The notes under the pieces are model-generated. The model ran no database searches and was not told the origin of the DNA. It worked only from the letters and a program-made list of their open reading frames with translations. From Rhizobacter sp. AJA081-3 (GTDB taxonomy: Bacteria; Pseudomonadota; Gammaproteobacteria; Burkholderiales; Burkholderiaceae_C), in assembly GCF_017795745.1 (NCBI RefSeq), contig NZ_CP059067.1, positions 1,922,001 through 1,986,000 on the forward strand: a DNA stretch of 64,000 bases, in the 5' to 3' direction. Positions within the stretch are counted from its first letter, which is position 1; each line of letters opens with the position of its first letter. Made by a program: the position numbers and the translations under genes. Below, piece after piece: positions 18,980-30,430 of this stretch.

Positions 18980-19360
18980 TCACGTGCTCCCCCCTGTTTG
19001 GGGTGGGTGCAGCGAGCGGGCAGGGCGCACGCTCTTCACGCCTTCGATGGCGCGCACCGCATCGAGGCGCGTGCGATCGATTCGCACCGCGATCGCGTTG
19101 CCGTTTGCGCGAATCCGGGCGAGTTCGATGCCGCCCAGCCCGGACAGGGCTTCGCCGACACGCTCCTGTTGCGAAGCGACTCGATCGCGCTGCCGTGCTG
19201 CTGCGGAAGCCGCCATGCCGGCAGCGGGAGGTTCTTCGGTGAGCTCGATCCAGATGTCGACGGTGTGGCCGCCGGATGCGCCGCTGCCGGGCGCCGCGCC
19301 GGCAGCCAGCGCAAGGGTGAGCCACCGGCGGGTCAGATCGATCATCGTCATGCGGGGCAT
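18980..19360 (-). CDS. Stand-alone I9 propeptide-like inhibitor, exported
   Basis: 126-aa protein (possibly 121-123 aa, since ATGs at 19360, 19351 and 19345 are all in frame). An N-terminal TRRWLTLALAAGAAPGSGASG segment looks like a signal peptide. The rest matches the propeptide of the adjacent subtilase: from LGGIELAR to VRP, 21 of 39 residues are identical without gaps by my count, and IWIELTEE corresponds to VWVSLEQN. There is no protease domain; a 13-residue tail follows and the frame stops. Known stand-alone I9 proteins inhibit or help fold subtilases. It lies 160 bases upstream of the protease on the same strand. It could instead be the remnant of a duplicated protease gene. Confidence 0.7.
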   Translation of the reverse strand: MPRMTMIDLTRRWLTLALAAGAAPGSGASGGHTVDIWIELTEEPPAAGMAASAAARQRDRVASQQERVGEALSGLGGIELARIRANGNAIAVRIDRTRLDAVRAIEGVKSVRPARSLHPPQTGGST

Positions 19361-19766
19361 TCGAGTGGGCAGGCAAGTCTGGCATGGCGGTCATGCGCGC
19401 AAGCGCCGCGACGCGCGAGTGCATGTTGCACATAGCCAACGACGCGGCGTGAGGATCCTAGGGAGATGCACCTAGCCCTGCAGGACGCCTTGGCCGTCAG
19501 CGCGGACGCCGTGCCATCGCGGCGTCCCCGGCAAACCCGCGCTGCCAGCGGCTTTGCGAACGATCGTTCGATGCCGGCGCCCCGCGCCGCGCAGCACCGT
19601 TACCAGCAGGTTCAAGGAAACCCCTAGACGGTCTGGAGGGCGGCTATGGTGACAATTCTTTTACATGTCTTCGCAGACGGGCCACAGCCACCTTACAGAG
19701 GCGGCATGTGTCTTGCTCGGAGCTGGGTCTATCGATCAACCTTTCACCGCTTTCACAGGAGATCAC
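19361..19766. other. 406-base gap between divergent I9-like gene and TonB-dependent receptor
   Basis: No convincing open reading frame or RNA. It must hold the promoters of both divergent genes. The most AT-rich stretch is near 19650-19670 (GTGACAATTCTTTTACATG), a possible promoter core for the receptor. I see no Fur box and no purine-box-like repeat, so no regulator can be named. Confidence 0.4.
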
Positions 19767-22586
19767 ATGTTCAGAAGAACCAAAGTGTGTTCCGCCGTGC
19801 TCGTCGCATTCGGCGGCACACTGGCGCTCGGCGCTGCCCCGGCCTTCGGCCAGCAGACGCTCGACCGCGTCGAGATCACGGGCTCGTCGATCAAGCGCAT
19901 CGACGTCGAGGGCTCTCTGCCTGTTCAGACCGTCACCCGCGAAGACATCGAGCGCAGCGGCGTGACCAGCACGGAGCAACTGCTGCAAAGCATCACCGCC
20001 GCATCGAGCGCGGGCGGCACGGCCAACGCCACCGGCGCCGGCGCGTCGACCTACGGCCTGGCCACGATCTCCCTGCACGGCCTGGGTGAAGAGCGCACCC
20101 TGGTGCTCGTCAACGGCCGCCGACTGGCGATCTTCGCCAACCCGAGCGTTGCCGCGGTGAACGTCAACGTCATCCCGCTGGCCGCCATCGAGCGCGTCGA
20201 GGTGGTGAAGGACGGCGCCTCGGGCGTTTACGGTTCCGACGCCATCGCTGGCGTGGTGAACTTCATCCTGAAGAAGGACTATCAAGGCCTCGAACTGAAT
20301 GTCTCCACCGGCACGCCCACGCGTGACGGCGGCGGCCAGAACCATGGCGTGTCCGTCGTGGGCGGCCTCGGCAATCTGCAGAAGGACCGCTACAGCGTCA
20401 CCTTCTCGGCCTCGCTGGAGAAGGACTTCCCGCTGTTCGCGAAGGACCGCAAGTTCGCCGCTACCGGCAATCAGTTCCCGTACATCGTGTCCGGCGCCAC
20501 CGGCCAAGGCAACATCGAGGGCGCCTATACGCCGGGCACTGGCATTCCGACGGAGGTTCCCCCTGGTTCGGGCAACTTCGTCGAGACGGGTTCACGCCAG
20601 CCCGGTTTCGGCAACAGCCCCGGCACGGGTTATGGCAACCCACTCGCAGCTGCAGACAACTGCGAGTCGATCAACATGTTCCTGAATCCGACGCCTTCCA
20701 ACAAGGGGGCGCCGTATTGCACTTTCGACAGCAATACCTTCGTCGGCCTGCTGCCCAAGCGTGACCTGATCAACCTGACGGCCAACGGCGTCGTCAAGGT
20801 CAGTGACGCGGTCGAGCTGTTTGGCGACGTGCTGTTCTCGAAGAGCAAGGTGACCCAGCGCTTCCAGCCGAGCCCGGTCCGTCGCCAGTTCCTGACGAGT
20901 GACGCCGAGTTTGGCAAGCAAGGCGTGGATCCGATTCTCCTGATCCGGCCGAGCAACCCCAACTATCAGATCGCGGCCGACTACCTGAATGCCAACGGCT
21001 GCGGGTCCATCGTCGGGCAACCGCTGGGGGTGACGGCGCGCGTGTTCGACTTTGGTCTGCGCACGAGCGAAGACGAGAACGAGCAGACGCGCCTGGTCGT
21101 CGGTTCGCGTGGCACGCTGTTCGGCCTGGACTACGAAGTCGCGGCCGCTCACAACGAGTCGAAGACCTCCGGCACTGTGCCTGACGGCTACTTCTCTCAG
21201 GTCGCCTACGCGCGCGTCATCAACGACCCGAACAGCGACTGGAACCCGTGGTCGCTGACGCAGTCTGCGGCGTTCAATGCCGCTCTGGCGGCTGCAGGTG
21301 CCAAGTACACCGGCGGCACGCTCGAAGCCAAGTCCACGGCCGACGGAATCGACGGCAAGATCTCCGGCGAACTCGGCAAGCTCGGTGGCGGCACAGTGCA
21401 GTACGCCGTCGGCGCGGCCTATCGGGAAGAGAAGCTCAAGACCACGCCGAGCGCGGCGCTGGGCACCGGCGACATCGCCGGCCTGGGCGGTGCCACGGCA
21501 CCGGTTGACGTGAAGCGCAAGGTGGCGTCGATCTTCGGCGAACTGCTCCTGCCGATCTCGAAGACCCTTGAAGGTTCGCTGGCCGTTCGTGGCGACAAGT
21601 ACTCGGTCATCGGTGACTCGATGAACTACAAGGCCGCGCTGTCGTGGAGGCCGAACCAGACCTTCCTGGTCCGCGGTTCGGTTGGCACGAGCTTCCGGGC
21701 GCCTTCGCTCATCGACCTCTACACGCCGGAGACCATCGGGACCTCGGAGCAGTTCGACGATCCGGGCACCGGACAAACCGATCTGCAGGTCAATGCGAAG
21801 AACGGCGGCAAGTCTGACCTGAAGCCGGAGAAGTCGCAGCAGGAAACCATCGGGATCGTCTTCCAGCCGACGCCGAACTTCTCTGCCGCCGTCGACCTGT
21901 TCAACGTTCGCGTGAAGGACTACATCCAGACGCCGTCGGCCCAGCTGATCGTCTCGCGCTTCCGCGCGGGTGACCCGGCCTACGCCGGCCTGGTGACGCT
22001 CGCCCCGAACGGCGACGTGGACCTGATCGACCAGAAGCTGTCCAACACCGGTGGTTCCACGGTGCGCGGCCTCGATGTCGACCTGCGCTACAGCGAGAAC
22101 GTCGCCGACGGCAAGTTCTCGGCGCGCCTGTTCGGCACCTACATGCTGAAGTTCGACGAAACCACCCCAAGCGGCGCGATCTCGCACCGCGTGGGCACCA
22201 TCGTCGACCCGGCCGGCAACCCGGTCTCGGGTGCGGACAACGGCGGTGTGGTGCTGCGCTGGAAGCATGCGCTGACCGGTACCTATTCGACCGGCGCGTG
22301 GGCCTTCACCGCAACGCAGAACTTCGCCAGCGGTTACGAAGCCGGGCGCAACGCGATCGACAACGACCGCAACTTCATCCCGAGCTTCTCGACCTACGAC
22401 GCCAACATCACCTACACGGGCATCAAGAACCTGCGTCTGGCGATCGGTGCTCGGAACCTGTTCGACAAGAATCCTCCGGGAGTCTTCACGCCGGTCAGCA
22501 ACCAGTTCCAGGGTGGCTACGACATCACGCAGTACGATCCGCGCGGTCGGTTCGTCTACGTGGCGGCAGGCTACAAGTTCTGGTAA
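19767..22586 (+). CDS. TonB-dependent outer-membrane receptor
   Basis: 939-aa outer-membrane receptor. The signal peptide is MFRRTKVCSAVLVAFGGTLALGAAPAFGQ; CAGGAGATCAC before the ATG at 19767 gives the ribosome site. The plug domain (about 40-180) has LDRVEITGSSIKR, LPVQTVTREDIE, RTLVLVNGRRL and VEVVKDGASGVYGSDAIAGVVNFILKKDYQG. The barrel follows, with a cysteine-bounded extracellular loop (NCESINMF...GAPYCTF) and a C-terminal strand ending YVAAGYKFW, the usual terminal aromatic. This subfamily, with the GSSIKRIDVEGSLPV-type start, is common in Xanthomonas-like and Burkholderiales genomes and often takes up peptides, sugars or other large substrates rather than siderophores. No Fur site is visible. 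The ligand is unknown. Confidence 0.93.
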   Translation: MFRRTKVCSAVLVAFGGTLALGAAPAFGQQTLDRVEITGSSIKRIDVEGSLPVQTVTREDIERSGVTSTEQLLQSITAASSAGGTANATGAGASTYGLATISLHGLGEERTLVLVNGRRLAIFANPSVAAVNVNVIPLAAIERVEVVKDGASGVYGSDAIAGVVNFILKKDYQGLELNVSTGTPTRDGGGQNHGVSVVGGLGNLQKDRYSVTFSASLEKDFPLFAKDRKFAATGNQFPYIVSGATGQGNIEGAYTPGTGIPTEVPPGSGNFVETGSRQPGFGNSPGTGYGNPLAAADNCESINMFLNPTPSNKGAPYCTFDSNTFVGLLPKRDLINLTANGVVKVSDAVELFGDVLFSKSKVTQRFQPSPVRRQFLTSDAEFGKQGVDPILLIRPSNPNYQIAADYLNANGCGSIVGQPLGVTARVFDFGLRTSEDENEQTRLVVGSRGTLFGLDYEVAAAHNESKTSGTVPDGYFSQVAYARVINDPNSDWNPWSLTQSAAFNAALAAAGAKYTGGTLEAKSTADGIDGKISGELGKLGGGTVQYAVGAAYREEKLKTTPSAALGTGDIAGLGGATAPVDVKRKVASIFGELLLPISKTLEGSLAVRGDKYSVIGDSMNYKAALSWRPNQTFLVRGSVGTSFRAPSLIDLYTPETIGTSEQFDDPGTGQTDLQVNAKNGGKSDLKPEKSQQETIGIVFQPTPNFSAAVDLFNVRVKDYIQTPSAQLIVSRFRAGDPAYAGLVTLAPNGDVDLIDQKLSNTGGSTVRGLDVDLRYSENVADGKFSARLFGTYMLKFDETTPSGAISHRVGTIVDPAGNPVSGADNGGVVLRWKHALTGTYSTGAWAFTATQNFASGYEAGRNAIDNDRNFIPSFSTYDANITYTGIKNLRLAIGARNLFDKNPPGVFTPVSNQFQGGYDITQYDPRGRFVYVAAGYKFW

Positions 22587-22618
22587 GGCGCCCAAGCCCA
22601 ACGCTTAGTTGCTCATTC

Positions 22619-22651
22619 ATGCCCGCTGGTCACGAGCCGGCGGGCATTTTT
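22619..22651 (+). terminator. Intrinsic terminator after the TonB-dependent receptor
   Basis: ATGCCCGCTGG pairs with CCGGCGGGCAT (one T-G wobble) around loop TCACGAG and is followed by TTTTTG. It separates the receptor from tonB, which starts 39 bases on. Confidence 0.85.
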
Positions 22652-22689
22652 GTTAACCTTGCGCGCTTGCGTACTGGAGACCCCAGGAA

Positions 22690-23361
22690 ATGAACTTTGC
22701 CCAGCAACAGCGGGACCCGAGGAAACACCTCGCGGGCATCGCTGCTGTCATCCTGTTCCACGGCTTCATCGTGTACGCACTGGTGACCGGCCTGGCCAAG
22801 AAGGTGGTCGACGTCGTTCGAGCACCGATCGAGACCAAGGTCATCGAAGAGATCAAGAAGCCGCCGCCCCCTGCCGAGATCGTGGTGCCGCCGCCTCCGA
22901 AACTGGAAGCGCCGCCGCCGCCGTTCATCCCGCCGCCCGAGGTGCAGATCGCGACACCTCCGCCAGCCCAGCCGACCATCACGGCCGTCACGCCCACGCC
23001 GCCCCCGGCGCCGGTGGTGATCGCGCCTGCGCCGCCGCCAGTGGTCGCCGCCCCCCCCGCGCCTCCGCCGCCTGCCGCCCCCGTGGTCGCATCGGCTGGC
23101 GTGGTCTGCCCTGGCTACCAGGAGAAGGTGAAGGAAGCCGGCTTCCCGCGCGAGGCCAATCGTGCCGGGCTCACCCGCGGCGAGGCCCTCATCGAGTTCA
23201 CCGTCGGTCCCGGTGGCGAGATCAAGAACGTGAAGGTCGTGCAGCAGTCGCATCCGATCTTCGGCCGCTATTCAGCCAAGGCGGTCGAGGAGGTCAAGTG
23301 CGTCGGACAAGGCCACGATGTCGCCGGTGTCCGCATTCCCTTCGTCTACCGATTCGATTGA
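22690..23361 (+). CDS. tonB: TonB energy transducer
   Basis: 223 aa. A short cytoplasmic start, one membrane anchor (HLAGIAAVILFHGFIVYALVTGL, ~13-35), a very Pro-rich periplasmic spacer (~58-135, runs of PPPP, PAPPP) and a C-terminal TonB domain (~140-223; LTRGEALIEFTVGPGGEIKN, VEEVKC, IPFVYRFD). It couples the inner-membrane proton motive force to outer-membrane receptors, most obviously the one just upstream. A GGAG lies 9 bases before the ATG. It heads a run of five genes with exbB, two exbD and a TPR protein. Confidence 0.93.
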   Translation: MNFAQQQRDPRKHLAGIAAVILFHGFIVYALVTGLAKKVVDVVRAPIETKVIEEIKKPPPPAEIVVPPPPKLEAPPPPFIPPPEVQIATPPPAQPTITAVTPTPPPAPVVIAPAPPPVVAAPPAPPPPAAPVVASAGVVCPGYQEKVKEAGFPREANRAGLTRGEALIEFTVGPGGEIKNVKVVQQSHPIFGRYSAKAVEEVKCVGQGHDVAGVRIPFVYRFD

Positions 23362-23425
23362 GTCCGGCCCCATCCCGGCCTACGCTCACACGCATCCTTT
23401 TCTGCATCCCAGAAAGAGAATCAAC

Positions 23426-24259
<834 letters not shown>

Positions 24260-24281
24260 TCGTCGCACAGGAGAGAACCTC

Positions 24282-24707
24282 ATGGCCATGAACATAGGTT
24301 CGGGCGGCGACGAGGACGAGATCACCAGCACGATCAACACCACGCCGCTCGTCGACGTGATGCTGGTGCTGCTGATCATCTTCCTGATCACCATCCCGGT
24401 CGTCACGCAGTCGATCGCGATGAGCCTGCCCAAGGAAATCAACATCGCCCGGCAGACCAAGCCGGAGAACATCGAGATCTCGGTGAACCGCGATGGCGAC
24501 GTCTTCTGGAACAACCAGCCGGTGGCCGACAGCGAGGCGCTGTTCCAGCGCCTGAAGAAGGTCGCCGTGCAGGATCCGCAGCCCGAAGTGCACATCCGCG
24601 GCGACGAGAAGTCGCGCTATGAATCGATCGGGCGAGTCGTCTTCGCCTGCCAGCGCGCGGCGATCGCCAAGATCAGCTTCGTGACCGAACCGCCGCCGAA
24701 GGGGTGA
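24282..24707 (+). CDS. exbD: ExbD (first copy)
   Basis: 141 aa with a short cytoplasmic N-terminus and one membrane helix carrying the conserved proton-binding aspartate (INTTPLVDVMLVLLIIFLITIPVV, ~20-42), then the periplasmic ExbD/TolR fold. It partners ExbB. A second exbD starts 4 bases after its stop. A second in-frame ATG (24288) is possible; AGGAGAG lies just upstream of the first. Confidence 0.92.
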   Translation: MAMNIGSGGDEDEITSTINTTPLVDVMLVLLIIFLITIPVVTQSIAMSLPKEINIARQTKPENIEISVNRDGDVFWNNQPVADSEALFQRLKKVAVQDPQPEVHIRGDEKSRYESIGRVVFACQRAAIAKISFVTEPPPKG

Positions 24708-24711
24708 CCAG

Positions 24712-25137
24712 ATGGCAATGAACCTAGGCTCCGGGTCGGGTGACAACGACGTGATGGTCGACATCAACACCACGCCGCTCATCGACGTGATGCTGGTGCT
24801 GCTGATCATGCTGATCATCACCATCCCGATCCAGTTGCACAGCGTCAACCTGAACATGCCGCAGGGCGCGCCGCCGGCACAGCAGAAGGAGCCGGTCGTC
24901 GTGACGATCGACATCGACTTCGACGGCACCATCCTGTGGAACGGCGAAGCGCTGACCGACCGTGCGGCGCTCGAGGATCGCCTGCAGCGCGTGGCGGCCG
25001 AGCCTGACCAGGCCGAAGTGCACATCCGGCCGAACAAGCTGGTCGAGTACAAGTCGGTCGCCACGGTGCTGGCCTCCGCGCAGCGGCTGGGCGTGACCAA
25101 GCTCGGCATGGTCGGCAACGAACAGTTCGTCAAGTAG
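24712..25137 (+). CDS. exbD: ExbD (second copy)
   Basis: 141 aa, paralogue of the preceding gene. The membrane helix INTTPLIDVMLVLLIMLIITIPIQ keeps the aspartate. The periplasmic half diverges (VNLNMPQGAPPAQQKEPVVV). Two non-identical ExbD proteins in one operon are known from several Ton systems, such as those of Xanthomonas, where only some are needed for a given substrate. Three bases separate its stop from the TPR gene. Confidence 0.92.
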   Translation: MAMNLGSGSGDNDVMVDINTTPLIDVMLVLLIMLIITIPIQLHSVNLNMPQGAPPAQQKEPVVVTIDIDFDGTILWNGEALTDRAALEDRLQRVAAEPDQAEVHIRPNKLVEYKSVATVLASAQRLGVTKLGMVGNEQFVK

Positions 25138-25140
25138 GCC

Positions 25141-26352
25141 ATGAAGCACATTCGATTCACCGCGCTCGCCGCGGCGTGTCTGATCGCCTTCGGTTCCGCG
25201 CAGGCGCAGGAGTCCGTGCGGCCCGACGTGGGCAAGCCTCTGCAGGCGGCGCAGGATCTCATCAAGGCCGGCAAGTACAAGGACGCGCTGGCCAAGGTGC
25301 GCGATGCCGATGCGGTGGGCGGCAAGAACGCCAACGAGAGTTATCTTGTCGAGCGCATGCGCATTGCCGCGGCTTCGGGCGCCGGAGATAACGACACCGC
25401 GGCCAGGTCCTTCGAGGCGTTGGCGGCCACCGGCAAGGTGGCGCCGGCCGACAAGGCGCGCATGGCCGAGTCGATCTCGGGCGGCTACTACCGCGCCAAG
25501 GACTATGCCAAGGCGATGCAGTGGGGCCAGCGCTACTTCAAGGAGGGCGGCACGAGCGGCTCGATGCGCACCTTGCTGATCCAGAGCCAGTACCTCAGTG
25601 GCGACTACGCCGGCGCGGCACGCGAGCTCACCGGCGAGATCCAGGCGGCCGAGAAGGCCGGCACACCGCCGGCGCAGGATCGGCTGAACCTGCTGCTGAA
25701 CGCGGCGTCGCAGTTGAAGGATCCGGGCGCGACGGTCTTCGCGCTAGAGCGCCTGGTCACCTACTACCCGAAGAAGGAGTACTGGGTCGACCTGCTCAGC
25801 CGCATGCAGCGCAAGCCCGGCTTCAGTGACCGGCTGGTGCTCGACACCTACCGGCTCAGCCTGGCCACCGGCAGCATGAGCTCCGCCAGCGACTTCATGG
25901 AGATGAGCCAGCTCGCATTGCAGGCCGGCCACGAACTCGAGGCCAAGCAGGTGGTCGACAAAGGCTTCGCCACCGGCGTGCTCGGCACCGGCGCCGAGGC
26001 CGATCGCCACAAGCGTCTGCGTGACCTGGTCATGAAGCGGATCGACGAGGCGAAGGCGGCCCGCGCGGCGGCGGAGAGCGAGGCCAATAATGCGAAGGAC
26101 GGCAATGCGCTCGTCAGCCTGGGCTTCTCGACCGCGCTGGGCGGCGACAGCGCCCGCGGCCTGCAGATGATGCAGCAGGGCATCACCAAGGGCGGACTGA
26201 AACGGCCCGAGGATGCCAAGCTGCACCTCGGCGTCGCGCAGGTCCTGGCCGCCGACGCGAGGGCCCAGGCGACGCTGCGCAGCGTCGGGGGCACCGACGG
26301 CACGGCCGATCTGGCCCGGCTGTGGAGCCTCTACGCTCGACGCAAAGGCTGA
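25141..26352 (+). CDS. Periplasmic TPR-rich protein of the Ton operon
   Basis: 403 aa with a Sec signal peptide ending AQAQ (~1-23). The mature protein is helical throughout, with TPR-like repeats (QDLIKAGKYKDALAKVRDADA, YYRAKDYAKAMQWGQRYF, AGHELEAKQVVDKGF). It is soluble and periplasmic. Its place at the end of a TonB-ExbB-ExbD-ExbD operon recalls the TPR proteins (TtpC-like) of some Vibrio and Shewanella TonB2 systems, although I cannot establish homology from sequence alone. It may stabilise or regulate the Ton complex or receive substrate. The gene is convergent with the SDR gene. Confidence 0.8.
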   Translation: MKHIRFTALAAACLIAFGSAQAQESVRPDVGKPLQAAQDLIKAGKYKDALAKVRDADAVGGKNANESYLVERMRIAAASGAGDNDTAARSFEALAATGKVAPADKARMAESISGGYYRAKDYAKAMQWGQRYFKEGGTSGSMRTLLIQSQYLSGDYAGAARELTGEIQAAEKAGTPPAQDRLNLLLNAASQLKDPGATVFALERLVTYYPKKEYWVDLLSRMQRKPGFSDRLVLDTYRLSLATGSMSSASDFMEMSQLALQAGHELEAKQVVDKGFATGVLGTGAEADRHKRLRDLVMKRIDEAKAARAAAESEANNAKDGNALVSLGFSTALGGDSARGLQMMQQGITKGGLKRPEDAKLHLGVAQVLAADARAQATLRSVGGTDGTADLARLWSLYARRKG

Positions 26353-26376
26353 GCCGACACGTCGATGAGCGAACAC

Positions 26377-26401
26377 GGTGGCGGGGGCAAGGCCCGCCAC
26401 C
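26377..26401. terminator. Hairpin between convergent TPR and SDR genes
   Basis: Perfect 9-bp stem GGTGGCGGG / CCCGCCACC with a 7-base loop, in the 55-base gap between converging genes. There is no long T-run on either side, so it may work weakly or with Rho. Confidence 0.5.
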
Positions 26402-26407
26402 CTTGCG

Positions 26408-27166
26408 TCACTTCGGCGCCAGCCGGATCGCGCCGTCCAGGCGGATCACTTCGCCGTTGAGCATGTCGTTGACGATGATCTGGTGCACGAGCTTCGCGTA
26501 GTCCGCGGGCGTGCCCAGGCGGCTCGGGAAGGGCACGCCGGCGGCGAGCGCGTCCTGCACCTCCTGAGGCATCGAGAACAGCATCGGCGTGCCGAAGATG
26601 CCCGGCGCGATGGTCATGTTGCGGATGCCGTTGCGAGCCAGGTCGCGCGCGATCGGCAGCGTCATGCCGACCACGCCGCCCTTCGAGGCCGAATACGCCG
26701 CCTGGCCGATCTGGCCGTCATAGGCCGCGACGCTGGCGGTGGAGATCAACACGCCGCGCTCGCCGGTGGGCTCCGGTTCGTTCTTCGCCATCGCCGTGGC
26801 GGCCAGGCGGATCATGTTGAAGCTGCCGACCAGGTTGACGGTGATCACCTTGGCGAACAGCGACAGCGCGTGCGCGCCATCCTTGCCCACCGTCTTGGCG
26901 GCCGGGGCGATGCCGGCGCAGTTGACCAGGCCGACCAGCTTGCCGAGCTTGAGCGCGGCATCGACGGCCGCCTGCCCGTCGGCCTCCTGGCTGACGTCGC
27001 ACTTGACGAACACGCCCCCGAGTTCTTTCGCGATGGCTTCGCCACGATCGGCCTGCAGGTCGGCGATGACGATCTTGCCGCCGTGCGCGGCGAGCATGCG
27101 CGCCGTGCCTTCGCCCAGGCCCGAGGCGCCGCCGGTAACGATGAAGACCTTGCCTGCGATGTCCAT
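26408..27166 (-). CDS. Short-chain dehydrogenase, 3-hydroxyacyl-CoA dehydrogenase (HSD10) type
   Basis: 252-aa NAD-dependent SDR. Seen: [15 protein letters not shown] cofactor loop (~9-23), the D-to-N stretch [10 protein letters not shown] (~85), and the active-site YSASKGG (~155-161). The pattern [19 protein letters not shown], then [10 protein letters not shown] resembles bacterial HSD17B10-like 3-hydroxy-2-methylbutyryl-CoA dehydrogenases of isoleucine or fatty-acid breakdown. The start at 27166 gives the normal family N-terminus; further upstream reading belongs to the adk region. It lies 11 bases downstream of adk, so the two are co-transcribed. The exact substrate is inferred from family. 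Confidence 0.88.
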   Translation of the reverse strand: MDIAGKVFIVTGGASGLGEGTARMLAAHGGKIVIADLQADRGEAIAKELGGVFVKCDVSQEADGQAAVDAALKLGKLVGLVNCAGIAPAAKTVGKDGAHALSLFAKVITVNLVGSFNMIRLAATAMAKNEPEPTGERGVLISTASVAAYDGQIGQAAYSASKGGVVGMTLPIARDLARNGIRNMTIAPGIFGTPMLFSMPQEVQDALAAGVPFPSRLGTPADYAKLVHQIIVNDMLNGEVIRLDGAIRLAPK

Positions 27167-27177
27167 GTCGCGCTCTT

Positions 27178-28918
<1,741 letters not shown>

Positions 28919-28923
28919 GGCGA

Positions 28924-29976
28924 TCAACGACGGGTCAGGGGTGGAGGAGCAGATCGTGTCGGCAGCAGCGCCAGCACGGCACGTTCGAAGTCCGCATCGA
29001 AACCGAAGTCTAACGCCGCGACCCACAGGCGCACGCCGGCGGCGCGCTGCGGGGTGATCTTCACCGCGTCCTTTTCGGTCATCACGACATCGGTGGTGCC
29101 GGGCGGCCAGTCGAGCTGTACGTAGTCGTGGTGATCGGGCAGTGCGTGCTCCACGATGTCGAGCCCGGCCTCGCGCAACATGGAGAAAAAGCGCTGGGGC
29201 CTGGCGATGCCGGCGGCCGCGAGCACGGGGCGGCCGCGCAGGCTTGAAATCATCTCGGGTGCCGCCTGGCGGTCTTGCCACCAGTCCGCGAGCGACACGA
29301 CGCCGGCCAGCCTGCGCAGCGCCAGGTGGCCCGGCAGCGGGGTGCTCGGTCGCGTTGCGTTGTAGAGCACGGCGGTGCGTACGGGCACCTGCGCAGGCAT
29401 CGGTTCGCGCAGGGGGCCGGCCGGTAGCAGCCAGCCGTTGCCGGCACCGCGCTCGTCGAACACCAGCACCTGCGCGTCGCGCGCCAGTCGCAGGTGCTGC
29501 AGGCCATCGTCGCAGACCACGATGTCCACTTCAGGATGGCGTTGTCGCAGGGCGCGCGCCGCAGCCACTCGGTCGCGCCCGACGAACACCGGCACGCCGC
29601 CACGCAGGCGCAGCAGCAGGGGCTCGTCGCCTGCCGATGCGGCCGATGTGTCGGGCACGACCTCGAGCACGTGGTCGGTGCTGCGGCCATGCCCGCGCGA
29701 GACGATGCTAGGCCGCCAGCCTTCGCGGCGCAGCAAGGCGATCAGCGCGAGCACCGTGGGGGTCTTGCCGGCGCCACCGGCCACGAGGTTGCCGACCACC
29801 AGCACTGGCACGTCGATGCGCTGCTCCTTCAGGATGCCGCGGCGGTAGAGCCAGCGTCGTGCGGCCGTGACCGCGCCGAACATCAGGGCCAGCGGAAGCA
29901 GGGAGGTCGCGAGCAGCCCGCGCGACTGCCACGCCTGCTGCAGGCGCGTGGCGAAACCCGATGAAGAAGTGGCCAA
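28924..29976 (-). CDS. lpxK: Tetraacyldisaccharide 4'-kinase
   Basis: 350-aa inner-membrane-associated kinase that phosphorylates the lipid A precursor at position 4'. Seen: an N-terminal hydrophobic helix ([28 protein letters not shown], ~19-46), [24 protein letters not shown] with P-loop (~55-78), DDGLQHLRL (~155) and DEKDAVK-like MTEKDAVK. The only start giving this N-terminus is TTG at 29976; no ATG or GTG lies between it and the previous stop. It follows the ExbD/TolR-like gene by 15 bases. Confidence 0.95.
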   Translation of the reverse strand: MATSSSGFATRLQQAWQSRGLLATSLLPLALMFGAVTAARRWLYRRGILKEQRIDVPVLVVGNLVAGGAGKTPTVLALIALLRREGWRPSIVSRGHGRSTDHVLEVVPDTSAASAGDEPLLLRLRGGVPVFVGRDRVAAARALRQRHPEVDIVVCDDGLQHLRLARDAQVLVFDERGAGNGWLLPAGPLREPMPAQVPVRTAVLYNATRPSTPLPGHLALRRLAGVVSLADWWQDRQAAPEMISSLRGRPVLAAAGIARPQRFFSMLREAGLDIVEHALPDHHDYVQLDWPPGTTDVVMTEKDAVKITPQRAAGVRLWVAALDFGFDADFERAVLALLPTRSAPPPLTRR

Positions 29977-29991
29977 GGCCGCAGCCGCGCC

Positions 29992-30423
29992 TCAGCGCGC
30001 TTCGCCGCCTGAAGTCTGCGTCGCGAAGGTCAGGCGCGGCAAGCCGGCGCGGCGGGCCGCGTCCATCACGTTGACCACGCTCTGGTGGGCCGCGGTCGCG
30101 TCGGCCGAGACGATCACGATCAGGTCGTTGGAGCCGGCGGCCACCGCGGAGAGCTCGGCGGCAAGTCGCTCGACGCTGCGCCCCTCGACCGGCTTGCGGT
30201 TGACGACGTAGCGCCCGTCGGCGCTGACGACGACGATGATCTCGCGCGGCCGCTCGCGCAGCTTCTCGGCATCGGCGATCGGCAAGGTGACCTGCAGCTC
30301 GGTGAACTTCGAGTACGTGGTCGAGAGCATCAGGAAGATGAGCACGACCAGCAGCACGTCGATGAACGGGATCAGGTTGATCTCCGGTTCTTCGATTCGC
30401 CCCTTGCGGAAGTTCAGCGACAT
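29992..30423 (-). CDS. ExbD/TolR-family protein next to lpxK
   Basis: 143 aa. Helix INLIPFIDVLLVVLIFLML (~15-33) with the conserved aspartate, then the periplasmic ExbD/TolR fold. Together with the MotA/TolQ/ExbB-like gene 7 bases upstream it forms a proton channel pair. This pair precedes lpxK in many betaproteobacteria and is separate from the TonB-linked set at 23.4-25.1 kb. No tonB or tolA accompanies it, so its partner is unknown. A role in envelope or lipid transport is possible from context only. Confidence 0.9.
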   Translation of the reverse strand: MSLNFRKGRIEEPEINLIPFIDVLLVVLIFLMLSTTYSKFTELQVTLPIADAEKLRERPREIIVVVSADGRYVVNRKPVEGRSVERLAAELSAVAAGSNDLIVIVSADATAAHQSVVNVMDAARRAGLPRLTFATQTSGGEAR

Positions 30424-30430
30424 GGCGGCC

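Noticed and set aside
22860-23090. Proline-codon repeats in tonB as a DNA repeat
   Set aside because: They encode the normal Pro-rich periplasmic spacer of TonB.
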